The notes beneath the pieces were generated by a model. That model was not told the origin of the DNA, ran no database searches, and saw only the letters and a list, made by a program, of their open reading frames with translations. From VXLM01 sp034421575 (GTDB lineage Bacteria; Chloroflexota; Dehalococcoidia; Lucifugimonadales; VXLM01): a stretch of DNA of 64,000 nucleotides. The position numbers and the translations under genes were made by a program. Of this stretch, positions 24,253 through 33,359 are shown piece after piece; positions within the stretch are counted from its first letter, which is position 1; each line of letters opens with the position of its first letter. Location of the stretch: NCBI GenBank assembly GCA_034421575.1, contig DAOUKG010000004.1:1-64000 (forward strand), in the 5' to 3' direction.

Positions 24253-25593
24253 TTACGTTCCGGTGTAGGTCTCCACGGACATTCGGGAGGTCTGGTGGTC
24301 GAGGTAGGTCTCCTTGGTCATTGGGAGGTTGGCATTGTTGATGACGTGCCTGGCTTTGGCGGCGTCGTTGGTGAGGAGGTCGATGACGGTCATGGCGATG
24401 GCCTTTGCGGGCCTGATAACGGCCTGATCGTAGTCGACGACGCGGTAGTCGTCTCCGTGTCCGGTACCGGCGCAGCCTCCGGTGTAGGGATGGATGACAG
24501 GCATGATCCGGCTGAGGTCGCCCATGTCGGTTGAACCGCCGTGGGGTTGGTCGTCTGACCGGCTCGCGAATGAGGACGCTCCGACGAGGCGCTGGGCATT
24601 GTCGCGGAATATGTCTGAGAGGGCGGGATCGTTCAAGAGCGGGAAGTAGCCGGGGATAGTGGCAATCTCCACTGCGGCTCCAAGGGCGAGCGCTCCTGCC
24701 CGCAGGCAGCGGTCCATCTTCGCAGCGGCGTCGTTTACGATGTCGATCGTGCGACCGCGAACACGTCCCTCGTACCGCACCTCCGCCGGTGTCGCGTTCG
24801 CCGCCTCGCCACCGTGGGCGATGATCCCGTGAAGCCGTACGACATCGGGGTCCTGGAACGTTTCCCGCTGGGTGTTCACGGCGTGGAGAGCGACGAGCGC
24901 GGCCTGCAGGGCGTTCACGCCCCGGTGCGGCGAGGTCCCCGCGTGGGCGGACTTCCCAAGGAAACGGACGTACTTGCCCACGTGTGCGTTCGTCGTGCCT
25001 CCGAGCGAGAATTTGGCGTCCTCGGCACTTGCCGACGTGTGGACCATCAAGGCCATGTCCACGTCGTCGAACGCTCCCCGCCTGATGAACTCCTGCTTGC
25101 CTGAGAGGAACTCGATCTTCCCTTCTTCCCGCAGTTTCAGGCGGTACTCAACATCGACGAACTCCTCGGCAGGGACGGCCATGAGCGCGACGTCGCCACA
25201 GAGCGCGCGCTGCACTTCGGGGAGTGCGAGGCCTATAGCGGCGCCGATCATGATGGCAAGCTGGGAGTTGTGGCCGCAGGCATGGGCGGCTCCGGTCATG
25301 GAGTCGGCGAACATGTGGCCGGGCAAGGGAAGAGCGTCGAGTTCGCCAAGAACGGCTACGGTCGGGCCATTGTTGCCACCTTGCAGACGGGAGGTCACGC
25401 CGGTAATGGCGACGCCGTTCGTGTGATCGAATCCGAGCTCGGAGAACTTCTCGCTCACGAGGCGTGATGTCTCGAACTCGCGGAAGCCCAGTTCGGGAGT
25501 GCGAAGCGCCCGCTCGGCGATATCGACGATCCAGTCGCGCCGCCGGTCTATGGCGGCCTGGGCTGCGGCCTTGAGGGAATCGGGGCCGGTCAC
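24253..25593 (-). CDS. M20 family amidohydrolase (AbgB-like), paralog 1
   Basis: A 446-residue metallopeptidase/amidohydrolase of clan MH. Metal-site blocks are HACGHNSQ, VPAEEF and GKSAHAGTSPHRG (dimerisation-domain His), and GSTDMGDLSRIMPVIHPY near the C-terminus. This pattern resembles AbgB and other aminobenzoyl-glutamate or aminoacyl hydrolases. The substrate is not predictable. It starts with GTG overlapping the stop of the upstream paralog (GTGA), so the two are translated together. The proteins are clearly related, implying an old tandem duplication. Confidence 0.88.
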   Translation of the reverse strand: MTGPDSLKAAAQAAIDRRRDWIVDIAERALRTPELGFREFETSRLVSEKFSELGFDHTNGVAITGVTSRLQGGNNGPTVAVLGELDALPLPGHMFADSMTGAAHACGHNSQLAIMIGAAIGLALPEVQRALCGDVALMAVPAEEFVDVEYRLKLREEGKIEFLSGKQEFIRRGAFDDVDMALMVHTSASAEDAKFSLGGTTNAHVGKYVRFLGKSAHAGTSPHRGVNALQAALVALHAVNTQRETFQDPDVVRLHGIIAHGGEAANATPAEVRYEGRVRGRTIDIVNDAAAKMDRCLRAGALALGAAVEIATIPGYFPLLNDPALSDIFRDNAQRLVGASSFASRSDDQPHGGSTDMGDLSRIMPVIHPYTGGCAGTGHGDDYRVVDYDQAVIRPAKAIAMTVIDLLTNDAAKARHVINNANLPMTKETYLDHQTSRMSVETYTGT

Positions 25594-26927
25594 TCGGTAT
25601 ACGTCTCTTCCGAGTAGATGTCCCGGAGCCAGGAGAGGTATGCGCCGCGGGACATGCCTCCCTGGAAGTCGCGGACGATGGCGTTGGCCCTCTGCGCGTC
25701 GTCGAAGAGCAGATCGACGATGGTCAGGGCCATGGCCTTGCCCGCGGTCGTCACGGCGAGCTCGTAGTCCTGAACGACGTAGTCATTGCCGTGCGCTTTG
25801 CCTGTGGCAGCGGCGACGTAGGGATGGATTGCGGGCATGATCTGCGAGATGTCACCCATGTCGGTGGAGCCGGAGCGGTGTCCCATTCGCGCGACCTTGT
25901 CGGCCCCGACGAGCTCCGACGCGTTCGAGACGTACAGCTCCGTGAGGGTGTCGTCCTGCGCGAGCGGCGTGTAGCCGGGAATGGTTGCTATGTCTACGCT
26001 TGCGCCGACCGCCATGGCGCCCGCTCGGAGTGCGCGGTCGACCTTCTTCCCGGCGGCCATGTAGGCCTCGATGGTCGAGCCCCGGACGAAGGTCTCCATC
26101 CGAACGTCGGCGGGGACGGAGCTCACGACGGTGCCGCCCTTGGTGATTATCGGATGGATGCGAATGCTCTCATCGTCGCGGAAGGTCTCGCGCTGGGCGT
26201 GGATGGCCATGAGGGCGATGTTGGCGGCGTTGAGGGCGTTTACACCGAGGTGCGGCGAGCCGCCCGCGTGCGACGCGACGCCGTTGAATTGAATGCGCTT
26301 GGCGATCATGCCATTGTTGTTTGCGCCGACGCCGATCTGCGTGCCGGGAGTGTAAATCCAGTCCTGGTTCTCGGTGTGGGTCATCATGGCGATGTCCACG
26401 TCGTCCATTACGCCCAGCGTGACGAACTCCGACTTGCCGCCGAGGAATTCCAGCTTGCCCTGGCTTCGGAGTCCGTCGCGGTACTCGATTTCGATGAACT
26501 CCTCCGCCGGAACGACCAGCAGAGCCACGCGACCGGCCAGGCTATCCAACACACCGGCGGCCTGCAGGCCCATGGCGACAGTGAGCATCGAGCCGATTTG
26601 CGTGTGGTGTCCGCAAGCGTGGGCGGCGTGAGTCTCGGGGTCGGCGAAGGGATGCCCGGGAACGATAAGGGAGTCGAGTTCGCCGAACACGCCGACGGTG
26701 GGGCCGGACCTGCCACCGGAGAGAATGCCCTTGATTCCGGTCAGGGCAAGGCCGTCTTCGAACGGAATGCCCATCTCCGTGAGCTTCCGGGCAACGAAAC
26801 GGGATGTGTTTTGTTCACGGAATCCGGGTTCGGGGCTGTTCAGTATTTGCCTTGCAACGTCGATCGCCTCACCGGCCCGGCGGTCGATCTCTGCCAGCAC
26901 GGCGGCCTTGGTCTCTTGGAGGTCCAT
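25590..26927 (-). CDS. M20 family amidohydrolase (AbgB-like), paralog 2
   Basis: A 445-residue paralog of the next gene. Motifs are HACGHHTQ, VPAEEF, VASHAGGSPHLG and GSTDMGDISQIMPAIHPY. Sequence divergence from paralog 1 is greatest in the lid domain (TPGTQIGVGANNNGM versus SLGGTTNAHVG), which may reflect different substrates or a hetero-oligomer. The chosen ATG at 26927 follows AAGGGA; an in-frame ATG five codons earlier lacks a site. First gene of a two-gene operon. Confidence 0.88.
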   Translation of the reverse strand: MDLQETKAAVLAEIDRRAGEAIDVARQILNSPEPGFREQNTSRFVARKLTEMGIPFEDGLALTGIKGILSGGRSGPTVGVFGELDSLIVPGHPFADPETHAAHACGHHTQIGSMLTVAMGLQAAGVLDSLAGRVALLVVPAEEFIEIEYRDGLRSQGKLEFLGGKSEFVTLGVMDDVDIAMMTHTENQDWIYTPGTQIGVGANNNGMIAKRIQFNGVASHAGGSPHLGVNALNAANIALMAIHAQRETFRDDESIRIHPIITKGGTVVSSVPADVRMETFVRGSTIEAYMAAGKKVDRALRAGAMAVGASVDIATIPGYTPLAQDDTLTELYVSNASELVGADKVARMGHRSGSTDMGDISQIMPAIHPYVAAATGKAHGNDYVVQDYELAVTTAGKAMALTIVDLLFDDAQRANAIVRDFQGGMSRGAYLSWLRDIYSEETYTE

Positions 26928-26942
26928 TCGGCTTCCCTTCAA

Positions 26943-27301
26943 GGTGGTGTTTGAGAGGCTACCTTACCACAGGATGTGGGGAAGGACAGCGTTGAGTCTG
27001 GGGGCTATTTTGTGCCCTTGTCCGCTGCCATTGAAGTCGCATGGCTACTTAGAGAGTGTCCAACAGGCCAGCCTTTTGTGCCTGGGTATCGCGTGGAACG
27101 ATAGGCAGCAATACCACCCTTTGACGGGATCAGGGTGAACGGCGTCTTTCTAGACTCGCCTCAAGAGGGGTCTGGATTAGCCAGACATTTCCAGACATTT
27201 TCGGACATTGCTTTCTGCATTATGGGCTCACACCGAGGTAGGCTTAAGGATCAAATTTCGTGTTGGTGGGAACCGGTGTTGAGCGCGTGGATGGACCCTG
27301 G
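26943..27301. other. Intergenic region between the M20 operon and aspartokinase
   Basis: No gene is supported. The only feature is a short iterated motif CCAGACATTT, CCAGACATTT, TCGGACATTG around 27181-27210. A similar GGACATTTGCGGACATTCTC run occurs near 61772. Confidence 0.4.
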
Positions 27302-28534
27302 CTATTCCGGTTCTTCAAGTCCGAAGGCCGTGTGGAGGGCGCGGGCTGCATCGCCAACCTTATCGGCATCGACGACGCAGGTGATTCGGATCTCCGACGT
27401 GGTAATCATCTCGATGTTGATGCGCTCGTCGGCGAGGGCGCGGAACATGCGGCTGGCGTATCCCGGAGTGTTCTGCATGGCGGCGCCGACGACACTGACC
27501 TTGGCGAGGTTGTCCGTCCTGATCACGTCGTTCCCGCCGATGGTGTACGCGACATGCTGCACGATCTCCAGTGCCCGGTCGGCGTCGTCGCCGCTGACGG
27601 TGAAGGCGAGGTCGGTTGTATCACGCACGGAGGCGTTCTGTACGATGATATCCACGCTGATATCGGCGTCGGCGAGTGGTTCGAGGAGGCTTGCAGAGAT
27701 GCCTGGACGGTCGACGATTCCGGTGACCGTGATCTTGGTGACGTTGCGGTCGGTGGCGATGGCGCGCGCCCTGTTGCGAATCTCCCCTACCCTTGGTCCC
27801 ATATCGGCCCCCTTGTGAATGAACGTTCCCGGCGCATCGACGAAGCTGGACGCTACCATGATCGGCACGTGGTACTGCATTGCCAACTCGATTGAGCGCG
27901 GCTGCATCTTCGCGCCCAAGCTGGCCATCTCGAGCATCTCTTCGTAGCCGACTTCGATCAGCTTGCGAGCGTTCGGCACGTGCCTTGGGTCTGCGGTGTA
28001 AATGCCCTCGACATCCGTGAAGACCTCGCAGGCGTCGGCCTCGATGGCAGCGGCGATGGCGACCGCGGACAGGTCGGAGGCTCCCCTGCCGAGAGTGGTG
28101 ACGTCCATGTCATCGGTGATGCCCTGAAAGCCGGCGACGACCACAACGCGACCCTCTTCCAACTCACCCCTGATGCGGCCCGAATCGACCGCGGCGATCC
28201 GGGCCTTGCCGTACCGCGAGTCGGTGCGAATGCCCGCCTGTGCGCCACTGAGGCTGACGGCGTCGAATCCGAGCGACTCAAGGGCCATAGCGACGAGGGT
28301 GCAACTCATCTGCTCGCCCGTCGACAGCAGCGCGTCCAACTCCCGCGACTCGGGCCTCCTGGATATCTCCCCGGCCAGCTCGATGAGCTTGTCGGTAGTA
28401 TCGCCCATGGCCGAGACGACGGCGACCACACGATCACCACGTTGACATGCGGACGCGATGCGCAGCGCGACGTTCTTGATCTTGTCGGCGTCGGCGACGG
28501 AGGTGCCACCGTATTTTTGGACTATGGTTGCCAT
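27302..28534 (-). CDS. lysC: Aspartate kinase
   Basis: A 410-residue enzyme that phosphorylates aspartate, the first step to lysine, threonine and methionine. VQKYGGTSVAD opens the kinase domain, followed by VVSAMGDTTDKLI, GIRTDSRYGKARI, GRGASDLSAVAIAAA and FTDVEGIYTADPR. Two ACT domains (about 265-410) include ITVTGIVDRPGISASLLEPLAD and VSVVGAAMQNTPGYASRMF, suggesting allosteric feedback. Canonical aspartokinases have GRGGSDTTA; here it is GRGASDLSA. The gene stands alone. Confidence 0.93.
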   Translation of the reverse strand: MATIVQKYGGTSVADADKIKNVALRIASACQRGDRVVAVVSAMGDTTDKLIELAGEISRRPESRELDALLSTGEQMSCTLVAMALESLGFDAVSLSGAQAGIRTDSRYGKARIAAVDSGRIRGELEEGRVVVVAGFQGITDDMDVTTLGRGASDLSAVAIAAAIEADACEVFTDVEGIYTADPRHVPNARKLIEVGYEEMLEMASLGAKMQPRSIELAMQYHVPIMVASSFVDAPGTFIHKGADMGPRVGEIRNRARAIATDRNVTKITVTGIVDRPGISASLLEPLADADISVDIIVQNASVRDTTDLAFTVSGDDADRALEIVQHVAYTIGGNDVIRTDNLAKVSVVGAAMQNTPGYASRMFRALADERINIEMITTSEIRITCVVDADKVGDAARALHTAFGLEEPE

Positions 28535-29005
28535 GTCGAGTATGCGCGTCCGTTACTTGCTCCGGATGTTTCGGGTCAGCCATACCAGTTTACCGCTTCC
28601 GATGGTGATTACAAAATCGGGTGTTAGGGTGTACCGGTGGAGATTTTGAATCACCGCAGAGGTCGCAGAGAGCGCTGAGGGAAGGAAGGTAATAAAGAAG
28701 ATCACATAAGAGGCGACCGTTGTAGGACAAGGACTTTAGATTCCTCACTACGCTCCGCTCCGTCCGAAATAACAGGTGCTGTGGTTCAACAAGTGTCTGC
28801 TAACGAGGAACTGACGAGTGAGGATTCGAGCCGTTTGACGGGGTCTCCTTTGGTCTGGTATCGTCATGACGATGCTCCGGAGGGAGCCGCCGAGTCCGCG
28901 GAAAGGCCTGAGGCCACCTCATCGCTTAGCCGATTAAGCTGTCGATCACTCGACGCTCTTTCTGCCCGATGCACGCGGACCACGGGCGAGAGGAAGGAGT
29001 GTCTC
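28535..29005. other. Intergenic region before the ankyrin gene
   Basis: It contains a copy of the CACCGCAGAGGTCGCAGAGAG repeat near 28652-28676 (relatives near 47932, 48268 and 53498) and TTCCTCACTACGCTCCGCTC near 28740. The open frame from 28781 is continuous with the ankyrin gene, but its first 75 codons show no domain. Confidence 0.55.
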
Positions 29006-31369
29006 ATGTCCCCTCATCTATCGCTGCCGCCAAATCCCAACCTCAGGCAGCTTCGGAACCAGGCGAAGGACCTCTGGAGGGCCTTCAAGTCGCGGGAACC
29101 CGATGCGGCCCGGCGTTTCCGCGAGTCGATACCTCAACTGGCCAACGTGCCTGATCGAGAGGTCTTCGGTGCAAGGCTCGGCCTCAAGGACGCTCAACGC
29201 GCGCTCGCGGCCGAGTACGGCTTTGCTGATTGGGAAGCCCTCAGACGGCACGTTGAGGCAGTCTCATCCGGCAAGCAGGGGCCGGTCTACCCCGAGGCCG
29301 ATCTGCCGGATCCGGTCGCGGACATTCTCAAGGCGGTCGAGGATGCCGATGTCGACCGGGTGAGAGTGCTGCTCGAAGACGACCCTTCACTTGTCCACGT
29401 TCGCGTGCGCAGCGACTACGAGGAGGGTGATACCCTGCTCCACCGTTCCGCCCCACATCAAATCGACGACGGTACGAATCCCGACGATCCCCACCTGCAG
29501 GTGGCGCAGCTGCTGATCGACCACGGGGCCGAAATCGACGCGGTGGGCGGGCACGAGAACACCGTAGGATCAACGGCTCTCGACGCGGCCACGTGGGCAG
29601 GACGCGTGGGCATGGTGAGGCTGTTGCTCGTAAACGGGGCCGATCCGGAAAAGGGCGGACATGAAGGGGTCGACTACAACCCGGTCAGCACAGCGGTGAG
29701 CCACGGGCGCAAGGAGATATTCAAGCTGCTGATCGAGGCGGGGGCTATGTACGGCATCCAGCACACGATTCGAATGGGGATGCTACGCGAGACGCGAGAG
29801 CTGCTGGACGCCGATCCGTCTCTCTTGAACCGCACGAAGAAGGCCGATCCACGCTGGCCGGAGGGTGAGGTGCCGCTGATCCTCGCGTCGGGCGACCGGG
29901 ACATCTTCAACCTGCTGCTGGAGCGAGGGGCGGATGTCAATGCACGTGACCCACGGGGATATACGCCACTCATGGCAGCGCGTTCCATGGGTAACGACGC
30001 GGGCGTCCGGGCGCTCTTGGAGCGCGGGGTTTCGCAGGATATCTTCGGGGCGATCATGGATAGGGAGGCTGACCTAGTACGGGAACTGCTGCGAGACGAC
30101 CCAACGGCGGCCAACCCCGTGGGAGAAGGGCCGGTCCCCCTGATCTGGGCGGGACGGTACGGCGACCGCGAGATCATCAGAATGTTGCTGGAAGCGGGCG
30201 CGGAACCGAACGTGCGGCGCGATGTGGACCACTTCGGCAAGACCGCGCTGGACATGGTGATCTCCTACCTGGATGACGACGTGATCCGGCTGATGCTGGA
30301 CCACGGGGCCGATCCGGAATTCAAGGGGGATGAGAATGGCTCCACGGCGATCCGCATCGCCCTGCGTAACGGATCTTTAGGCGGATTGAAGATGCTGCTG
30401 GAGGCGGGGGCCAACCCGAACCTAGCCGACAACTTCTTCGGTGCATGGAGTGGAAATGTCGCCAAGATCAAGGCGCTGCTCGATCACGGGCGAGTCGTCG
30501 GCAGTGATTGTCCGCCCGGCGGACTGGGCCGGGAGGACCTGGGCATCGCTGCGGGCAACGGTCAGACCCTGGCGGTCGAGTTGCTTATCTGCCACGGGGC
30601 GGACCCGGAATACGTGGGCAGGGACAGGATGACGGCGATGCAGCTTGCGCGAAAGGAGCGGCACGCCTCGACGATCGGACTCTTGGAGGAACACGCCGAG
30701 ATTCGCAAGCTACCGCACGACGTGGCGATCAACGTGCTGGCCAAGAGGCGGAAGCTGATAGATACGTATATCGACGGTACGGCGGATGAGGTGGCGAATG
30801 TACTGGATGAAGAGCCGTCGCTGATGAAGTCCAACGTCTTTCGCGTGTCGCTCCTCCACGACGCGGCGTTCACGGGGAATGGCGACGTGGTAGACGTTTT
30901 AGTCGAGCGAGGCGCCCAAATGACGATCCACGCGGCGGCGGCATTGGGGCGGGTGGAGGTCGTTCGCGCGATGCTGGACGCCGATCCGGGGTTGTTGGAA
31001 GCGCTATACGTGGACCGCCCGATGGACGAGCAGACTCCACTCAAGATCGCCGCGAACATGGCCGAAACCGGCGTGTTCAATATGCTGGTGGACAGGGGAG
31101 CGGACATCAATAGCCAGGCGTGCCTGCCGGGCGGTGGCAATGGGGCGAGCACCGTGCTGCATGGAGCCGTATACAGCGGTTCGGTCGAGATGGTCGAACT
31201 GGCCTTGGCAAGAGGCGCGGACGTTAGTCTCACAAACTCGTGGGGGGCGACGGCGCTGGGGACGAACTGGCCGACCCGGCGACGCACCCGTGCCCCGGAG
31301 ATAAGTGAGCTTCTCATCGCGCATGGGGCAGACCCGGAGGACGAGCCGAAGGGACAGTTGATTCATTAG
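29006..31369 (+). CDS. Ankyrin-repeat protein
   Basis: A protein of 787 residues with no signal peptide or membrane helix. An N-terminal helical module (NPNLRQLRNQAKDLWRAF, then LKDAQRALAAEYGFADWEALRRHV) is followed by some 14-16 ankyrin-type repeats. Clear ones include VAQLLIDHGAEIDAVGG, MVRLLLVNGADPEKGG, LLLERGADVNARDPRGYTPLMAA, IIRMLLEAGAEPNV, IRLMLDHGADPEFKG and ISELLIAHGADPED. Interspersed units of type VR-LL-DDPSL are degenerate. Such solenoids mediate protein binding; the partner is unknown. The ATG at 29006 follows AAGGAG. Confidence 0.88.
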   Translation: MSPHLSLPPNPNLRQLRNQAKDLWRAFKSREPDAARRFRESIPQLANVPDREVFGARLGLKDAQRALAAEYGFADWEALRRHVEAVSSGKQGPVYPEADLPDPVADILKAVEDADVDRVRVLLEDDPSLVHVRVRSDYEEGDTLLHRSAPHQIDDGTNPDDPHLQVAQLLIDHGAEIDAVGGHENTVGSTALDAATWAGRVGMVRLLLVNGADPEKGGHEGVDYNPVSTAVSHGRKEIFKLLIEAGAMYGIQHTIRMGMLRETRELLDADPSLLNRTKKADPRWPEGEVPLILASGDRDIFNLLLERGADVNARDPRGYTPLMAARSMGNDAGVRALLERGVSQDIFGAIMDREADLVRELLRDDPTAANPVGEGPVPLIWAGRYGDREIIRMLLEAGAEPNVRRDVDHFGKTALDMVISYLDDDVIRLMLDHGADPEFKGDENGSTAIRIALRNGSLGGLKMLLEAGANPNLADNFFGAWSGNVAKIKALLDHGRVVGSDCPPGGLGREDLGIAAGNGQTLAVELLICHGADPEYVGRDRMTAMQLARKERHASTIGLLEEHAEIRKLPHDVAINVLAKRRKLIDTYIDGTADEVANVLDEEPSLMKSNVFRVSLLHDAAFTGNGDVVDVLVERGAQMTIHAAAALGRVEVVRAMLDADPGLLEALYVDRPMDEQTPLKIAANMAETGVFNMLVDRGADINSQACLPGGGNGASTVLHGAVYSGSVEMVELALARGADVSLTNSWGATALGTNWPTRRRTRAPEISELLIAHGADPEDEPKGQLIH

Positions 31370-31474
31370 GAGGATCTGGAGGCGGCAGTTCGCCGAGGTA
31401 ACTGGTGCGGCGCAGGTTCTTCGCCGGATAGATGGAAATGTGTTGCGTTGGCATGGGTAGGGGCGGGTTTGAAA

Positions 31475-31697
31475 CCAATTGTTCCAACTAATTCGACGAA
31501 ATGGGGTGTTTCGTAGCTGATTTGCCCATGTTCGACCACTGTGGCCGCCCTCGAATGGCGCCAATGCCCCAATAGACCGGGCCATTTGCCAGCATGATTG
31601 TATTTGAGCGACTCGAATCAGGACTACAATGGCAGGACTCAACCTGGCCCTAAGACGCTTTCCCGTAGCTAAAATGGTAATTAGTTGGAACAATTGG
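31475..31697. mobile_element. 223-bp MITE-like element, copy 1
   Basis: The element has 19-bp terminal inverted repeats: CCAATTGTTCCAACTAATT at the left (31475-31493) and its exact reverse complement at the right (31679-31697). The flanks are both TTTGAAA, a 7-bp target duplication. Removing element plus one duplicate restores the palindrome seen intact at 132-154. It encodes no transposase. A second copy, inverted, lies at 59179-59398. The mobilising transposase family was not identified. Confidence 0.85.
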
Positions 31698-31810
31698 TTT
31701 GAAACCCGCCCCGCCGGAGGGATGATGAATCTTCCTATGGGTGTCCGGTTTCGTCTAGCGAACGCGAGGTACGTTTGATAAGATACGTTGCTGATTAGAA
31801 GGAGGAAGGC

Positions 31811-32950
31811 ATGGACACGAACGGCAACGGCAAGCAGCCCGTTTTGGTGGTTCTTCAACTCACGGGCGGGAACGACTACATGAACACGGTCGTCCCGTAC
31901 AGTGATCCCTTGTACTACGACAATCGAACGACCCTGGGCATACCCGAGGACGAGGTCGTCAAGATCGACGACAAGGTGGGATTCAACCCGGCTTTAGGCC
32001 CGCTCAAGGATATCTACGACCGGGGGGAGATGGCGGTTATTCACGGCGTCGGCTTTCCGGAGTCGACCCGCTCGCACTTCAGGGCGATGGACATCTGGCA
32101 CACGTCCGAGCCGCACAAGGTTGGCACCGAAGGCTGGCTTGGACGAGCGATTCGCGACCTCGATCCTGAGGGAGAGAACCCCGTTACTGCGGTGAACATC
32201 GGACAGGGACTTCCGAGGGCTCTGGTGGCTCCGGGGGCTTCGGTGGCGTCGGTGGCCGACCTGTCGACGTACGGCCTGCTGACGGGCATCGAGGAGCAGC
32301 AGGAGCGAGCGAAGATGCTCGACCGCTTCGCCAACATCTACTCGCCCGCAGTCGGTTCCGGACCGGTCATGGACTACCTCGCGCAGACGGGCCTCGACGC
32401 GCTGAAGGGCGCGGACATGCTCAAGACCGCGCCGGCGGGCTACAAGTCCAACGTGGAGTATGCTAACACGCCCCTTGCCAAGAAGCTGCGTGACGTGGCG
32501 ATGGTCCATGCGGCCGATCTTGGGACGCGGATCTTCTACACGGAGCATGGCGGCTACGACACCCATGCCAGCCAGGCGAATAATCATCCGAAGCTGCTCA
32601 GCGACGTGGCCTCGGCGGTGACGGACTTCTGGGACGACCTGAAAGAGCAGGATGCGGCGGACAACGTGATCATGTTCGTCTTCACGGAGTTCGGCAGGCG
32701 CGTGAAGGAGAACGGCACAGGGACAGACCACGGCGCGGGCGGGGTCTCGTTCATCATCGGTCCGAAGGCGGTAGGCGGACAGCACAACGACTTCCCGTCC
32801 ATGAAGCTCGAAGACCTGAGAGAGGGCGATCTCGCGCCCGACCAGGACTTCCGAGGCGTCTATACGACCATCCTGGAAGACTGGTTCGACCTTGACGCCA
32901 AGCCAATCGTGAACGGGATTTTCGAGAAGCCGGCGCTCATTCAGAATTGA
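31811..32950 (+). CDS. DUF1501 family protein
   Basis: A 379-residue protein resembling the DUF1501 family within the alkaline-phosphatase-like fold. Blocks are VVLQLTGGNDYMNTVVPY, FNPALGPLKDIYDRGEMAVIHGVGFP, RSHFRAMDIWHTSEP, TEHGGYDTHASQ, MFVFTEFGRRVKENGT and GTDHGAGG. Most relatives carry a Tat signal; none is seen here, so this one may be cytoplasmic. Members often pair with a DUF1800 protein, absent here. Biochemical function is unknown. Ribosome-binding site GGAGGAAGG precedes the ATG. Confidence 0.85.
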   Translation: MDTNGNGKQPVLVVLQLTGGNDYMNTVVPYSDPLYYDNRTTLGIPEDEVVKIDDKVGFNPALGPLKDIYDRGEMAVIHGVGFPESTRSHFRAMDIWHTSEPHKVGTEGWLGRAIRDLDPEGENPVTAVNIGQGLPRALVAPGASVASVADLSTYGLLTGIEEQQERAKMLDRFANIYSPAVGSGPVMDYLAQTGLDALKGADMLKTAPAGYKSNVEYANTPLAKKLRDVAMVHAADLGTRIFYTEHGGYDTHASQANNHPKLLSDVASAVTDFWDDLKEQDAADNVIMFVFTEFGRRVKENGTGTDHGAGGVSFIIGPKAVGGQHNDFPSMKLEDLREGDLAPDQDFRGVYTTILEDWFDLDAKPIVNGIFEKPALIQN

Positions 32951-32968
32951 TCTAAAGGGACGAGGCGT

Positions 32969-33148
32969 ATGACGACCAAGAAGTACGTCTACTGGCAGGA
33001 AGAGGAGATGTGGCTCGGGTATCTTGAGGAATACCCGGACTATTTGACTCAAGGCGAGTCGCGGGAAGAGCTTCAAGAGAACCTCAAGGACATCTTCCAA
33101 GAGTTGGCCGACGGCAATATCCCTGGCGTTCGTCGTGTGGTCGTCTAG
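32969..33148 (+). CDS. Small HicB-like protein
   Basis: A 59-codon frame begins at ATG 32969, 19 bp after the DUF1501 stop. It encodes MTTKKYVYWQEEEMWLGYLE, then EYPDYLTQGESREELQENLKDIF and a basic, hydrophobic end (VRRVVV). The partial RNase H-like beta hairpin and the T-QG-S-EEL-ENLKD signature are those of HicB antitoxins. No HicA toxin or DNA-binding tail accompanies it, so it is an orphan. It is preceded by AGGGACGAGG. Confidence 0.6.
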   Translation: MTTKKYVYWQEEEMWLGYLEEYPDYLTQGESREELQENLKDIFQELADGNIPGVRRVVV

Positions 33149-33159
33149 GTTGTGTTGAC

Positions 33160-33255
33160 ATTTCCCGCCATTCCCGCGAAAGCGGGAATCCAGGGTCAGG
33201 GACACATATGCTCTCTATGAGGAATAGATTCCCGCTTTCGCGGGAATGACGACTT
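33160..33255. repeat. Inverted pair of ATTCCCGC-type repeats
   Basis: CATTCCCGCGAAAGCGGGAAT (33162-33190 region) and ATTCCCGCTTTCGCGGGAATGACG (33225-33250) occur about 40 bp apart in a 210-bp spacer. Also TGTTGACATT (33151) and its complement AATGTCAACA (33285) bracket the block and form an outer inverted repeat of about 145 bp. Confidence 0.6.
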
Positions 33256-33359
33256 GATCGGGGATAACAATGAGAAATTCAAGAATGTCAACACAACCCA
33301 GCAAGACGTGTGAAGTTATAGGCTGGTCTCCCATCTGTTGAAGGGTTGAGTATATTTCC

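Noticed and set aside
31004..31858. 284-codon minus-strand frame over the ankyrin end and MITE
   Set aside because: It runs through the antisense of the ankyrin gene and the inverted-repeat element; part of its peptide also appears at 59260-59390 only because the MITE is duplicated.
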